Positions 1 through 8,008 of a stretch of 64,000 nucleotides of DNA are shown one piece after another. A model generated the notes under the pieces. That model made no database searches. It was given only the letters and a program-made list of their open reading frames with translations, and was not told the DNA's origin. The stretch covers positions 1,862,016 through 1,926,015 of the forward strand of contig CP078014.1 in assembly GCA_020544565.1 (NCBI GenBank), in the 5' to 3' direction. The DNA comes from Bradyrhizobiaceae bacterium (GTDB taxonomy: Bacteria > Pseudomonadota > Alphaproteobacteria > Rhizobiales > Xanthobacteraceae). The position numbers and the translations under genes were made by a program. Position 1 is the first letter of the stretch. Each line of letters starts with the position of its first letter.

Positions 1-100
1 TCAAAACCGCCTTGGGGATGCCGCAAATAGATCAGCATCGTCCGGCAAACATTTTATCATCCGGCGATTCAGTCGCCGCGTCGTTCGACCAAAGGTTCCG

Positions 101-2374
101 TTGCGCAACATCGTGCCCAGCGAGTGGAAAAAGCGGTTCCGGCATTTCCTGCTGGACCTCGACGCGCGCATCGATTCGACGCTGTTTTCCTCGGCGGTCG
201 GCCTGCGCGAACTGTACGAGCGCTACTCGACCTTCATGGACCGCTTCTATGTCGGCCGCTGGAAGCGCTGGGTCTTCATCGAGCCCTTGTCGGAAGCGGC
301 GACCATCGGCCTCGCCGGCATGATCCTGATGCTGGCGCTGGCGGTCCCCGCCTTCCGCGAGACCGCCGACGACGACTGGCTGAAGAAGTCCGACCTCGCG
401 GTATCGTTCCTCGACCGCTACGGCAATCCGATCGGCAACCGCGGCATCAAGCACAACGACTCGATTCCGCTGGAGGAGTTTCCCGATCACCTGATCAAGG
501 CCACCCTCGCCACCGAGGACCGGCGCTTCTACGAGCATTTCGGCATCGACGTCGCCGGCACGGCACGCGCGCTCATGACCAACGCGCAGGCGGGCGGCGT
601 GCGCCAGGGCGGCTCGTCGATCACTCAGCAGCTGGCGAAGAACCTGTTCCTCAACAACGAGCGCACCATCGAGCGCAAGGTGAAGGAAGCCTTCCTCGCC
701 ATCTGGCTGGAAACCCGGCTGACCAAGAACGAGATCCTCAAGCTCTATCTCGACCGCGCCTATATGGGCGGCGGCACCTTCGGCGTGGACGGCGCGGCAC
801 ATTTCTACTTCAACAAATCGGCGCGCGACGTGAACCTTGCGGAGGCCGCGATGCTGGCCGGCCTGTTCAAGGCGCCGACCAAATACGCCCCGCACATCAA
901 CCTGCCCGCCGCCCGCGCCCGCGCCAACGTGGTGCTCGACAATCTGGTGGATGCGGGCTTCATGACCGAAGGTCAGGTGTTCGGCGCGCGGCGCAATCCC
1001 GCCTCGGTGGTGGACCGCCGCGACGAGAACTCGCCGAACTACTATCTCGACTACGCCTTCGACGAGATGCGCAAGCTGGTGCAGACCTTCCCGAAATCCT
1101 ACACCGAGCGCGTGTTCGTGGTGCGCACCGCCATCGACATGAACGTGCAGCGCGCCGCGGAAGCCACCGTCGAAAACCAGTTGCGCCAGTTCGGCCGCGA
1201 CTATCACGCGACGCAGGCCGCGGTGGTGCTGGCCGATCTCGACGGCGGCGTGCGCGCCATGGTCGGCGGCCGCGACTATGGCGCCAGCCAGTTCAACCGC
1301 GCGGTGGACGCGATGCGCCAGCCCGGCTCGTCGTTCAAGCCCTATGTCTACGCCACCGCGCTGATGAACGGCTTCACGCCGAACTCCATCGTGGTCGACG
1401 GTCCCGTCTGCATCGGCAACTGGTGCCCGCAGAACTACGGCCGCTCCTATTCCGGTCCGGTGACCCTCACCACCGCGATCACCCGCTCGATCAACGTGGT
1501 GCCGGTCAAGCTGTCCATCGCCATGGGTGGCAAGGGCGGCCCCAAAGCCGGCCGCGCCAAGATCGTGGAGACCGCGCGCAAGTTCGGCATCACCGCGCCG
1601 CTGATCGATACGCCGTCGCTGCCGATCGGCTCCGCCGAAGTCAGCGTGCTCGAACACGCCGTCGCCTACGCCACCTTCCCCAACAGGGGCAAGGCGGTGA
1701 AGCCGCATGCGGTGCTGGAAGTGCGCACCGGCATGGGCGATCTTGTCTGGCGCTGGGACCGCGACGGCAAGAAGCCGACGCAGGCGATCCCGGCCTCCGT
1801 CGCCGCCGACATGGCCGGCATGATGAGCCATGTGGTCGATGAAGGCACCGCGCGTCGCGCCCGGCTCGACGGCATTCCCGCCGCCGGCAAGACCGGCACC
1901 ACCAACGCCTTTCGCGATGCATGGTTCGTCGGCTACACCGGCAATTTCACCATGGCGGTGTGGTACGGCAACGACGACTATTCCTCGACCAACCGCATGA
2001 CCGGCGGCTCGCTGCCGGCCCAGACCTGGCACGACATCATGGTGGCCGCCCATCAGGGCGTGGAGATCAGGGACATTCCCGGCATCGGCGGCGGCAAGCG
2101 GTTGCCGCCAGATGCGCTGGCGTCGACGGCGGCATCCGCCAAGCCCGCGGAGATCAATCCCGGCCCGCCGCCGGTGCTGACGCGGCGCGGCGCGACCATC
2201 CTGATCCGCATCGAAAAGATGTTCGACGACGCCGCCAAACTCGCCGGCGCTCCGGACAAGACATCCTCGAACGGCGGCAAAGCCGCTGCGCCGTCGATGG
2301 CGGCGTTCCCGGACAGCTTCGCCGCGGCGACGCCGGCGGTGCCGGCGGCCCCCGCACCGTCACGCAAGAACTGA
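101..2374 (+). CDS. Class A penicillin-binding protein (PBP1A family)
   Basis: Bifunctional peptidoglycan synthase anchored in the inner membrane: it polymerises lipid II and cross-links stem peptides in the periplasm. The 757-residue protein has a cytoplasmic N-terminus, one membrane segment at about 68-86, a family GT51 transglycosylase domain (catalytic Glu139 in ATEDRRFYEHFG, then GGSSITQQLAKN at 170-181) and a transpeptidase domain with all three motifs: SxxK at 410-413, SxN at 463-465 and KTG at 597-599. The tail after about 670 is Pro/Ala-rich and probably disordered. The start is a TTG six bases after an AAAGG ribosome site; no ATG gives a better N-terminus. It is followed after 25 bp by the DUF1214 gene. 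Family assignment is firm; the exact paralogue is not. Confidence 0.95.
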   Translation: MRNIVPSEWKKRFRHFLLDLDARIDSTLFSSAVGLRELYERYSTFMDRFYVGRWKRWVFIEPLSEAATIGLAGMILMLALAVPAFRETADDDWLKKSDLAVSFLDRYGNPIGNRGIKHNDSIPLEEFPDHLIKATLATEDRRFYEHFGIDVAGTARALMTNAQAGGVRQGGSSITQQLAKNLFLNNERTIERKVKEAFLAIWLETRLTKNEILKLYLDRAYMGGGTFGVDGAAHFYFNKSARDVNLAEAAMLAGLFKAPTKYAPHINLPAARARANVVLDNLVDAGFMTEGQVFGARRNPASVVDRRDENSPNYYLDYAFDEMRKLVQTFPKSYTERVFVVRTAIDMNVQRAAEATVENQLRQFGRDYHATQAAVVLADLDGGVRAMVGGRDYGASQFNRAVDAMRQPGSSFKPYVYATALMNGFTPNSIVVDGPVCIGNWCPQNYGRSYSGPVTLTTAITRSINVVPVKLSIAMGGKGGPKAGRAKIVETARKFGITAPLIDTPSLPIGSAEVSVLEHAVAYATFPNRGKAVKPHAVLEVRTGMGDLVWRWDRDGKKPTQAIPASVAADMAGMMSHVVDEGTARRARLDGIPAAGKTGTTNAFRDAWFVGYTGNFTMAVWYGNDDYSSTNRMTGGSLPAQTWHDIMVAAHQGVEIRDIPGIGGGKRLPPDALASTAASAKPAEINPGPPPVLTRRGATILIRIEKMFDDAAKLAGAPDKTSSNGGKAAAPSMAAFPDSFAAATPAVPAAPAPSRKN

Positions 2375-2399
2375 CCTGATCGATGATGGCGCTTCGACC

Positions 2400-2978
2400 G
2401 TGCGGCTGATCCTTCTCACCATCGTGACCCTGCTTGTCGCAACCATCGTCGGCCTCGGCGCGACATGGATGACGGCCACGCGCGGCGTCGCAGTCGGCAC
2501 GATCGAAATCGGGCCATGGATCGCGCGCCCGAAGGCCGGCACCAGCGACATCGATCCCTACTCACGCGCCTCCGTCGCCCGCAGCGGCGCACTGCCGGTC
2601 GGCACCGGCGACGGGGTCACCTTCACGGCGAAGACCGACGACGCCCGCCGCCCGCTCGACGGCCGCTGCGACGTGATCGTCAAGGGCGTCACGCCGCCGG
2701 CGCGATTCTGGACGCTGACGATCTACGACACCAAGGGGCAACTCGTCGCCAACACGTTGCAACGCTACGGATTCACCAGCCAGGAAATCGTGCGCGAATC
2801 CGACGGCTCGTTCGAGGTGCGGATTGCGCCGCGCGCCCGCTCCGGCAACTGGCTGCCGACCGGCGGCATCGATCGCTACACGCTGGCGCTGCGGCTTTAC
2901 GATACGCCGGTCGGCGTCGGGACCCGGACCCAGAAGGACGCTCCGATGCCCTCCATCACGACGGCGGGGTGCCCATGA
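2400..2978 (+). CDS. DUF1214 domain protein, membrane-anchored
   Basis: A 192-residue protein starting at GTG with an N-terminal hydrophobic segment (about 3-22) that should act as signal anchor, leaving a periplasmic domain. The body, with the stretch FWTLTIYDTKGQLVAN and the later GIDRYTLALRLYDTP, matches the DUF1214 family. In many bacteria DUF1214 is the C-terminal half of a larger DUF1254-DUF1214 protein; here it is a separate gene whose stop overlaps the start of the DUF1254 gene (ATGA), so the two are translationally coupled and probably act together. The biochemical function is unknown. Confidence 0.85.
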   Translation: MRLILLTIVTLLVATIVGLGATWMTATRGVAVGTIEIGPWIARPKAGTSDIDPYSRASVARSGALPVGTGDGVTFTAKTDDARRPLDGRCDVIVKGVTPPARFWTLTIYDTKGQLVANTLQRYGFTSQEIVRESDGSFEVRIAPRARSGNWLPTGGIDRYTLALRLYDTPVGVGTRTQKDAPMPSITTAGCP

Positions 2979-3544
2979 TCCGCTGGCTGTTTGCAATTAT
3001 CGGGGGCGTGCTGCTCGGCGTCGTGGTGCATCTCGTCAGCGTGCTGGCGCTGCCGCGCGTCGCAACGCAGGACGCCTATGCGCGTCTCGTTCCCATCACC
3101 CGGGTCAACGCCGTCACCGCGCTGCCGCCGGCCGCCCCGAACGGCGCGCCGATGCCCTTCATGGACCCGGCCTTCGCAACCGCCGCCTGCCGTTACGACC
3201 TGACGGACGGTCCGATCAAGCTCACCGTGCCGGTGAGCCAGGCTTACACCTCGGTGTCGTTCTATACCCGCAACGACGTGGCCTATTACGCGATCAACGA
3301 CCGCTCGGCGGGACGCCGCGTGATCGAGCTCGACCTGATGACCGAGGCCCAGCATGCCGGCCTGCCGGAGGAGGAAGACGTCACCTCCGCCGACCGGCTG
3401 ATCATCGATTCGCCGACCCCGACCGGCCTGATCGTGCTGAAGGCGCTGGCCGCGGAGCCCGGCCTGATGGCGCAGGCGCAGGCTTCGCTCGCCGCCGCGC
3501 GCTGCGCCGTGCAGCCGATGCCCGCGGCAGCGAGTACGCGCTGA
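2975..3544 (+). CDS. DUF1254 domain protein, membrane-anchored
   Basis: A 189-residue protein with an N-terminal hydrophobic segment (about 4-24) and a periplasmic remainder. The stretch from PMPFMDPAFATAACRYDL through VSFYTRNDVAYYAINDR resembles the DUF1254 domain. Its ATG overlaps the stop of the DUF1214 gene by four bases. It is convergent with terC six bases downstream. The order here (DUF1214 then DUF1254) is the reverse of the domain order in fused homologues. No function can be assigned. Confidence 0.85.
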   Translation: MIRWLFAIIGGVLLGVVVHLVSVLALPRVATQDAYARLVPITRVNAVTALPPAAPNGAPMPFMDPAFATAACRYDLTDGPIKLTVPVSQAYTSVSFYTRNDVAYYAINDRSAGRRVIELDLMTEAQHAGLPEEEDVTSADRLIIDSPTPTGLIVLKALAAEPGLMAQAQASLAAARCAVQPMPAAASTR

Positions 3545-3550
3545 TCGGAC

Positions 3551-4177
3551 TCAGCGCCCCAGCGCCGGCCAGATCTCGAGCGCGCCGCGATAGATCATCT
3601 CGACGGCAACATAGAGAATGACGGCGAGGCCGACATAGGCGATCCAGCGATGCCGGTTGAGCAGCCGGGCGATGAACGACGCCGCGACGCCCATCAACAC
3701 CACCGACAGTCCCAGTCCGAAAATCAGCACTGCTGGATGCTCGCGCGCCGCGCCCGCCACCGCCAGCACATTGTCCAGCGACATCGAGACGTCGGCGACG
3801 ACGATCTGCCACGTCGCCTGCGCCAGCGTCTTGCGCGGCACACCCTCGCCCGGTTCAGTAGAAGTGTGGGCAGCATCGTGATGAGAATGCATCGCGCGCA
3901 GTTCGCGCCACATCCGCCAGCACACCCATAACAGCAGGATGCCACCCGCGAGCAGCAGCCCGACGATGGCGAGAAGCTGGGTCGCCATGCCGGCGAAGAC
4001 GATGCGCAGCACGGTCGCCGCAGCGACGCCGATCAGGATGGCCCTGCCACGCTGCTCCGCCGGCAGGCCGGCGGCGGCAAGACCAATGACCACGGCGTTG
4101 TCGCCGGCGAGCACAAGGTCGATCAGGATGACCTGAACGAGGGCGGAGAGAACATCTGCGGTGAGAAAATCGAACAT
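3551..4177 (-). CDS. TerC-family integral membrane protein (YjbE type)
   Basis: A 208-residue polytopic membrane protein with about six to seven hydrophobic segments. The family signatures with intramembrane acidic residues are present twice: LVLAGDNAVVIGLA near residues 22-35 and SMSLDNVLAVAG near 130-141. A His-rich loop (HSHHDAAH) lies between the halves. TerC-family proteins are implicated in metal ion export, Mn2+ in the better studied members; this shorter form resembles the YjbE subfamily, which is often preceded by a cis-acting yybP-ykoY (Mn2+) riboswitch. The upstream 230 bases here contain a strongly structured element, but I could not match the yybP-ykoY consensus. Substrate is inferred only. 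Confidence 0.9.
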   Translation of the reverse strand: MFDFLTADVLSALVQVILIDLVLAGDNAVVIGLAAAGLPAEQRGRAILIGVAAATVLRIVFAGMATQLLAIVGLLLAGGILLLWVCWRMWRELRAMHSHHDAAHTSTEPGEGVPRKTLAQATWQIVVADVSMSLDNVLAVAGAAREHPAVLIFGLGLSVVLMGVAASFIARLLNRHRWIAYVGLAVILYVAVEMIYRGALEIWPALGR

Positions 4178-4310
4178 GGACCGGGCTTCCCTGGGTTGAG
4201 GAGAGCGGCCACGGTTCGCAGGAAACGGGGGAGACGCCGCGAGAATCAGACCACCTCCGGACTCATCGCCGGTCGGCCACGTCCTCGCATGACGTGTCGT
4301 GTCTCAGAAC

Positions 4311-4375
4311 AAAAAGGGCCACTCCAACTGAAATTCCAGTCCGACATCACAGCCTCACGGCTGCCAGAGGGGCCC
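4311..4375 (-). ncRNA. Structured RNA with intrinsic terminator upstream of terC
   Basis: Read on the minus strand, a 10-position helix with one mismatch (GGGCCCCUCU, 4366-4375, with GGAGUGGCCC, 4316-4325) closes a junction holding two further hairpins: CAGCC-GUGA-GGCUG and ACUG-GAAUUU-CAGU. The outer helix runs straight into five U (4311-4315), the form of a rho-independent terminator. It lies 36 bp after the stop of the 4412-4750 gene and 133 bp before the terC start. It could be the 3' terminator of the upstream gene, a terminator-controlled leader of terC, or a small RNA. I did not recognise a known Rfam family. Confidence 0.6.
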
Positions 4376-4411
4376 GGCCTGGTGGTTCTGGTAGGTCGTT
4401 AACGCCTGCTA

Positions 4412-4750
4412 TCACCTCTTCTCTGAACGTTCGAACAGATGCTCGAACAACTGAACGGCCTGATCCGGCTCGCCGAACACCGTCGCCGCGCAGCCGGTGA
4501 TGGCCAGACCGCCGGCGATATCCCACAGCGTGACGTGCTGCACGTGTTTCTCCGCCTTGATCAGGCCCGCCACAGCGGCGGCGATCGCGGCCAGAGAAAA
4601 CAGCAGAACGCTCAACGCCGGCAACACCAGATCAGCTTCGAGCACATTGACGATCAGCGCCGCGGGGATCACGACAAGCACGCTCAGAATCGCGAGGATA
4701 CCGAGCGATCCGTCGGATTCAGGCATTCTTCCGAACGGGGACATCGTCAT
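4412..4750 (-). CDS. Small membrane protein of unknown function
   Basis: A 112-residue protein if the start is the ATG beginning MTMSPFGRMPES; an upstream ATG at 4822 would add 24 residues without membrane or motif content. There are three hydrophobic stretches: about 20-40, 47-67 and 81-92. The C-terminus is charged (LFEHLFERSEKR). No family recognised. The gene precedes the structured RNA and terC on the same strand, so it may share transcription with them up to the terminator. Confidence 0.6.
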   Translation of the reverse strand: MTMSPFGRMPESDGSLGILAILSVLVVIPAALIVNVLEADLVLPALSVLLFSLAAIAAAVAGLIKAEKHVQHVTLWDIAGGLAITGCAATVFGEPDQAVQLFEHLFERSEKR

Positions 4751-4865
4751 GTCATCCCCATATCCGCCGCGATCCACCACATGCACCGATGCTGGAACAA
4801 ACATCCGTTCGCGGCCGGGCACAACGTGACCTTCGGCCGCATGGTTTTCACGATGATATGAAGTT

Positions 4866-5594
4866 CTAGCCGCCGACGCGGAGCGCGCGACCCACCACCG
4901 CGGGCGCGGCGATCCACACTTCCGACGCGCGCGCCGACATGTGGCCGATCAGGCGGTCGGCATCCGCCGCCATCGGATCGGGCACGTGGATGACGAGCCG
5001 CTCCAGCGCCCAGCGATAGGCCGCCACCCGCTGCTGCAGGGTCTGCTGCGCCCATTGCACGACGAGAACGTTCTCGCGCATCCGCGCCTGGGCGTCATCG
5101 TATTCGCGCCGCGACAGTTCCGGGACGATGGCGAGCGCCTTGCGGCGCTTGATATCGAGATCGTTGACGCGGATCGCGACCGGGATGAACTGATCGAGCA
5201 TCACGCCGTCGTTGCGCACATCCTCGATCAAGATCGCATAGGCCGACACCTGCGAGCGGCGCCATTCGTCGATCAGGCGGCGGCCATAGGCGGTGTGGTC
5301 GAACACCACGATCTGCCGCCATGGCGCCGGCGTCGCCTTGTAGTCCCCGAACGCGGTTATCCACACCGGGCGCGAATGCGGCGGCTTGATGAAATAGTAT
5401 GCGAGGGCGCGCAGCTCCTGCTCCGCGTCGGTCAGTTGAAACTGCGACGGCTGGCCGCCCTCGCTGGCGATGGCCTCGACGCCGACCCAGGCCGCCCTGT
5501 TGTCAATGTTGAAAGCCGGCGGCGCACGGCCGAAATCCCCGCTCGGACAGGCGAGACTCGCGACAAACGGCAGAACATAGAGCGGATTGCACAT
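4866..5594 (-). CDS. Conserved hypothetical protein, probably exported
   Basis: A 242-residue protein with a short hydrophobic N-terminus (MCNPLYVLPFVASLAC) that could be a weak signal peptide; the true start may lie elsewhere because no strong ribosome site precedes this ATG. The central region (AYYFIKPPHSRPVWITAFGDYK) and the Arg-rich helix-like segment ERLVIHVPDPMAADADRL look like folded protein. I do not recognise a family. It is followed on the same strand by the small membrane-protein gene. Confidence 0.6.
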   Translation of the reverse strand: MCNPLYVLPFVASLACPSGDFGRAPPAFNIDNRAAWVGVEAIASEGGQPSQFQLTDAEQELRALAYYFIKPPHSRPVWITAFGDYKATPAPWRQIVVFDHTAYGRRLIDEWRRSQVSAYAILIEDVRNDGVMLDQFIPVAIRVNDLDIKRRKALAIVPELSRREYDDAQARMRENVLVVQWAQQTLQQRVAAYRWALERLVIHVPDPMAADADRLIGHMSARASEVWIAAPAVVGRALRVGG

Positions 5595-5660
5595 CGCGGC
5601 CCGTCGCAGAAGCGTTGCCGGCGCGGCTGACCGCGTGCCGGGATGAAACTGATCTTGCCG

Positions 5661-5861
5661 TCAGGAACGCGCGCGGCGCTTGCGGCGGCGGCCGGGCGCG
5701 GTGCCCTCCTCCGGTCCGCTGCCGTCGGTAGCCTCATCGGTGAAGCGCTCGATGCGGATCGCGGGAAGAATCAGGATTGTCGCCGTCCCCTCACGCGCAG
5801 CCATGCCCGGCCGCGCGCGCCGCAAGGCCGCGTCTGCCGGGAATTCAACAACGGTGCTCAT
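5661..5861 (-). CDS. Small basic-tailed hypothetical protein
   Basis: A 66-residue protein starting at the ATG of MSTVVEFPADAALRRARPG. An AGGAGAG ribosome site sits eight bases upstream of this ATG, which favours it over the in-frame start 54 bases earlier. The centre is hydrophobic (ATILILPAIRIERF) and the C-terminus is a run of Arg/Lys (GRRRKRRARS), compatible with nucleic-acid or membrane-surface binding. No family recognised. It diverges from the DUF2336 gene across the CtrA-like box at 5931-5945. Confidence 0.6.
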   Translation of the reverse strand: MSTVVEFPADAALRRARPGMAAREGTATILILPAIRIERFTDEATDGSGPEEGTAPGRRRKRRARS

Positions 5862-5930
5862 ATCGGTCTCTCCTGGCCGCCGCGCGTCTGCGATGCGGCG
5901 GACAACACGACACAATTAATGACAGCATGG

Positions 5931-5945
5931 TTAACGGCTTATTAA
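5931..5945. promoter_or_regulatory. Candidate CtrA-binding box (TTAA-N7-TTAA)
   Basis: The sequence TTAA-CGGCTTA-TTAA is an exact match to the full-length CtrA half-site pair used by alphaproteobacteria. It lies in the divergent intergenic region, 48 bases before the ATG at 5993 of the DUF2336 gene and 70 bases before the start of the small minus-strand gene. Its place argues against the earlier DUF2336 start at 5927, which would put the box inside the coding region. Confidence 0.5.
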
Positions 5946-5992
5946 AGAGCGCGGGGATAACGTCGTACCAGACTGAACCTGTTGCATCCGGC

Positions 5993-6943
5993 ATGACGGC
6001 ACCTCCGATGTTTCGCGGCTTTGACGGCCTGATGACCCTGTCCCGGCGCGAGGGCGTGGATATCCGCCCGACGCTGCTGCGCGTGCTGACGGACCTCTAT
6101 GTCCAGGCGGCCGGTCACAGCCATGACGAGGAGCGGCAATTCGTCGAACTGGCTTCGCGCCTGATCGACGAGGTCGATGACGCCACCCGCGCCGCGGTGC
6201 GGGCGCGTCTGTCGATCTATCCGCACACGCCATACGAGATCGCCTGGAAACTCAAGCTCGCCTCCGCCGCGGATATCGATCCGACCCCGGACGTCGAGGT
6301 CGTATCGGAAGCGGACGCCGCCATTGTTTCCGAACCGCCTGCGCCGGCTCCGAGCCTGACGATGCAACCCAGCGACGCCGCACAGCTGATCGAGATGTTT
6401 CTGGCGGCGGACTCTGGCCACCGCGCCCGTGTCCTGCACGGCCTGCGCGAGACCACGCTCCGGCCGTCGCCGCCGGTGGATCCCCGCCGCGCCAAGCAGG
6501 CATTGGCGCGGCTCGAACACGCCGCGCTGGCCGCCGACGCCGCCGGCTTCACCGCGGAACTGGCCGATGCCCTGATCCTGCCCGCGCGCACGGCGGAGCA
6601 GATCGTCGCGGAGCCGGGCGGCGAAGCACTGGCCTGCGCCCTGAAGGCGCTCGACATGCCGGCCGAGGCGTATCAGCGTGTGCTGCTGTTCCTCGATCCG
6701 GCGCGCGGCGCTTCGGTGACGGAGGTCTACCGCCTGGCCCGGCTCTACGACGTGATCGAGCCGCGCGCCGCGCTCATCATGCTGGCGGCGTGGCGCGGCA
6801 CCGCGCTGGCCGTCACCCGTGCCAAATATCGCCCCGCCCTGCACGACGACGAACGCCAGCGCGCCCGCGCGACCACCGCACCATCGCGCCCTGCGGTTCA
6901 GCCCGGCGCCGCCGCCGGCTCCCGCACCGTCTCGAACGGCTGA
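5993..6943 (+). CDS. DUF2336 domain protein
   Basis: A 316-residue soluble, helix-rich protein that I assign to DUF2336, a family common in alphaproteobacteria and of unknown function. The N-terminal block MFRGFDGLMTLSRREGVDIRP and the paired helical repeats with Arg/Ala-rich surfaces (AARLSIYPHTPYEIAWKL type) are the features used. The C-terminus (after about 290) is low-complexity. Starts at 5927, 5993 or 6008 are possible; 5993 is chosen because the CtrA-like box lies just upstream. A second DUF2336 protein is encoded at 42039-43148. Confidence 0.75.
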   Translation: MTAPPMFRGFDGLMTLSRREGVDIRPTLLRVLTDLYVQAAGHSHDEERQFVELASRLIDEVDDATRAAVRARLSIYPHTPYEIAWKLKLASAADIDPTPDVEVVSEADAAIVSEPPAPAPSLTMQPSDAAQLIEMFLAADSGHRARVLHGLRETTLRPSPPVDPRRAKQALARLEHAALAADAAGFTAELADALILPARTAEQIVAEPGGEALACALKALDMPAEAYQRVLLFLDPARGASVTEVYRLARLYDVIEPRAALIMLAAWRGTALAVTRAKYRPALHDDERQRARATTAPSRPAVQPGAAAGSRTVSNG

Positions 6944-6947
6944 CGTT

Positions 6948-7292
6948 TCAGCTTTTCGCCAGATCGAGGAAGTGGCGGCCGGCCTTGTCCTCGATCTCCA
7001 CGATCCAGATGTCGGGATCGAACCCGACCTCCCGGGCGAGGCGCGCATCGATGGTCCGTTCGTCAGTGGCCTGCGGCGGCGTGGCCACGAACACCCGCTC
7101 CACCGGGCGGCTGTCGTCGTAAGCCGTCTGCGGCGCGGGCGCGAACAGCATCGCCGTGCCATCCATCATCGCCAGCTTGACGAACACCGCGCCCGCCTCC
7201 TCGGCGCCGCGCCGGACCACCGCGCCGAACACGCCCTCGCTCTGGCAGCGTCGCAGATAGCCCGCCACCCAAATCGCTGTTTTCAGTCTCAT
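6948..7292 (-). CDS. DUF1491 family protein
   Basis: A 114-residue protein beginning MRLKTAIWVAGYLRRCQSEG. The pattern GAVFVKLAMMDGTAMLFAPAPQ and the C-terminal DIWIVEIEDKAGRHFLDL fit DUF1491, a small single-domain family of alphaproteobacteria with no assigned function. It ends five bases from the convergent DUF2336 gene, and lies downstream of the kinase / peptidoglycan-binding protein pair on the same strand with a gap of about 90 bases. Confidence 0.85.
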   Translation of the reverse strand: MRLKTAIWVAGYLRRCQSEGVFGAVVRRGAEEAGAVFVKLAMMDGTAMLFAPAPQTAYDDSRPVERVFVATPPQATDERTIDARLAREVGFDPDIWIVEIEDKAGRHFLDLAKS

Positions 7293-7381
7293 GATGGCAA
7301 GTTAGGCCACGCGCGCGACGAGAGCCAGCGGCGCGACGGTCGCGCGGTGAATATCCGGCATGTGGCCTCGCGCCCGTTGCC

Positions 7382-8008
7382 TCACTCGATGGGCTTGCCG
7401 GTCAAGATGGTGAGGTCGCGAATCAGCTTGTCCGAAATCCGCCCCGTCACCGGCATCTTGCGGTCGCGCTCGAACTTCTGGATGGCGGCCTGGGTATCGG
7501 CGCCGATCACGCCGGTGGGCTTGAGCTGGCCATAGCCATATTGGGTGAGCGCGCGCTGCACGGCGGCGATACGCCGCGTCGAATCGATCAGATCGCCGAG
7601 CGGATCGTGATGCGCCGGCGCAATCGCCGCGGGCGGCCGCGGCGTCGCCGACGGCGCTGACGCCTTCATCGCCACCGCAGGAGCATCGGGCTTCGCCTCG
7701 GCCGGACGCATCTCGGCTTCAGCCGGGCGCACGCGCGGCAAGGGTGCAGGCGTCGGGACAGGTACAGGCACCGCGACCGACGCCGTGCCGAACATCGGCG
7801 ATGGATGGCGGCCGGCCTGCAGGAACGTCGCATTGGTGATGATGGCGATCACCGCGGCGGCAGCGGCGGCGGCCGCCAGCGTATCCTTCGGGCTGTGCAG
7901 CAGAACGCGCATGATCAGCCCCCGCTCGGGCTCCGCAGCCATGGCGGCAGCGGCGGCACGGCGCTTGCGGCGGGGTTTGTCGTCGTCGATGGCGATCTGT
8001 CTAGGCAC
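7382..8008 (-). CDS. Membrane protein with C-terminal peptidoglycan-binding domain
   Basis: A 208-residue protein starting at GTG. A basic cytoplasmic N-terminus (PRRKRRAAAAAM) is followed by one membrane helix at about 43-62, a Pro/Ala-rich spacer (about 75-130) and a C-terminal PG_binding_1 type domain (AVQRALTQYGYGQL, then GVIGADTQAAIQKFERD at 167-183). This layout places the domain in the periplasm, where it would contact the cell wall. The gene start overlaps the stop of the histidine kinase gene by eight bases, so the two are co-translated; a wall-linked role in the kinase's signalling is possible but not shown. Confidence 0.85.
   Translation of the reverse strand: MPRQIAIDDDKPRRKRRAAAAAMAAEPERGLIMRVLLHSPKDTLAAAAAAAAVIAIITNATFLQAGRHPSPMFGTASVAVPVPVPTPAPLPRVRPAEAEMRPAEAKPDAPAVAMKASAPSATPRPPAAIAPAHHDPLGDLIDSTRRIAAVQRALTQYGYGQLKPTGVIGADTQAAIQKFERDRKMPVTGRISDKLIRDLTILTGKPIE

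Noticed and set aside
32..2053. 673-codon open frame antisense to the penicillin-binding protein gene
   Set aside because: High third-position G+C keeps the opposite frame open; the translation is a His/Gly/Arg/Val-rich sequence without family motifs, and the sense gene is certain.
4178..4411. yybP-ykoY (Mn2+) riboswitch upstream of terC
   Set aside because: Expected from family context, but I could not find the conserved loop sequences; the structured element is listed as unassigned instead.
4424..4456. Several GAAC/GTTC half-sites resembling a LexA box
   Set aside because: Spacings are 4, 8 and other values rather than 7, and the sites lie inside the 3' end of a coding region.
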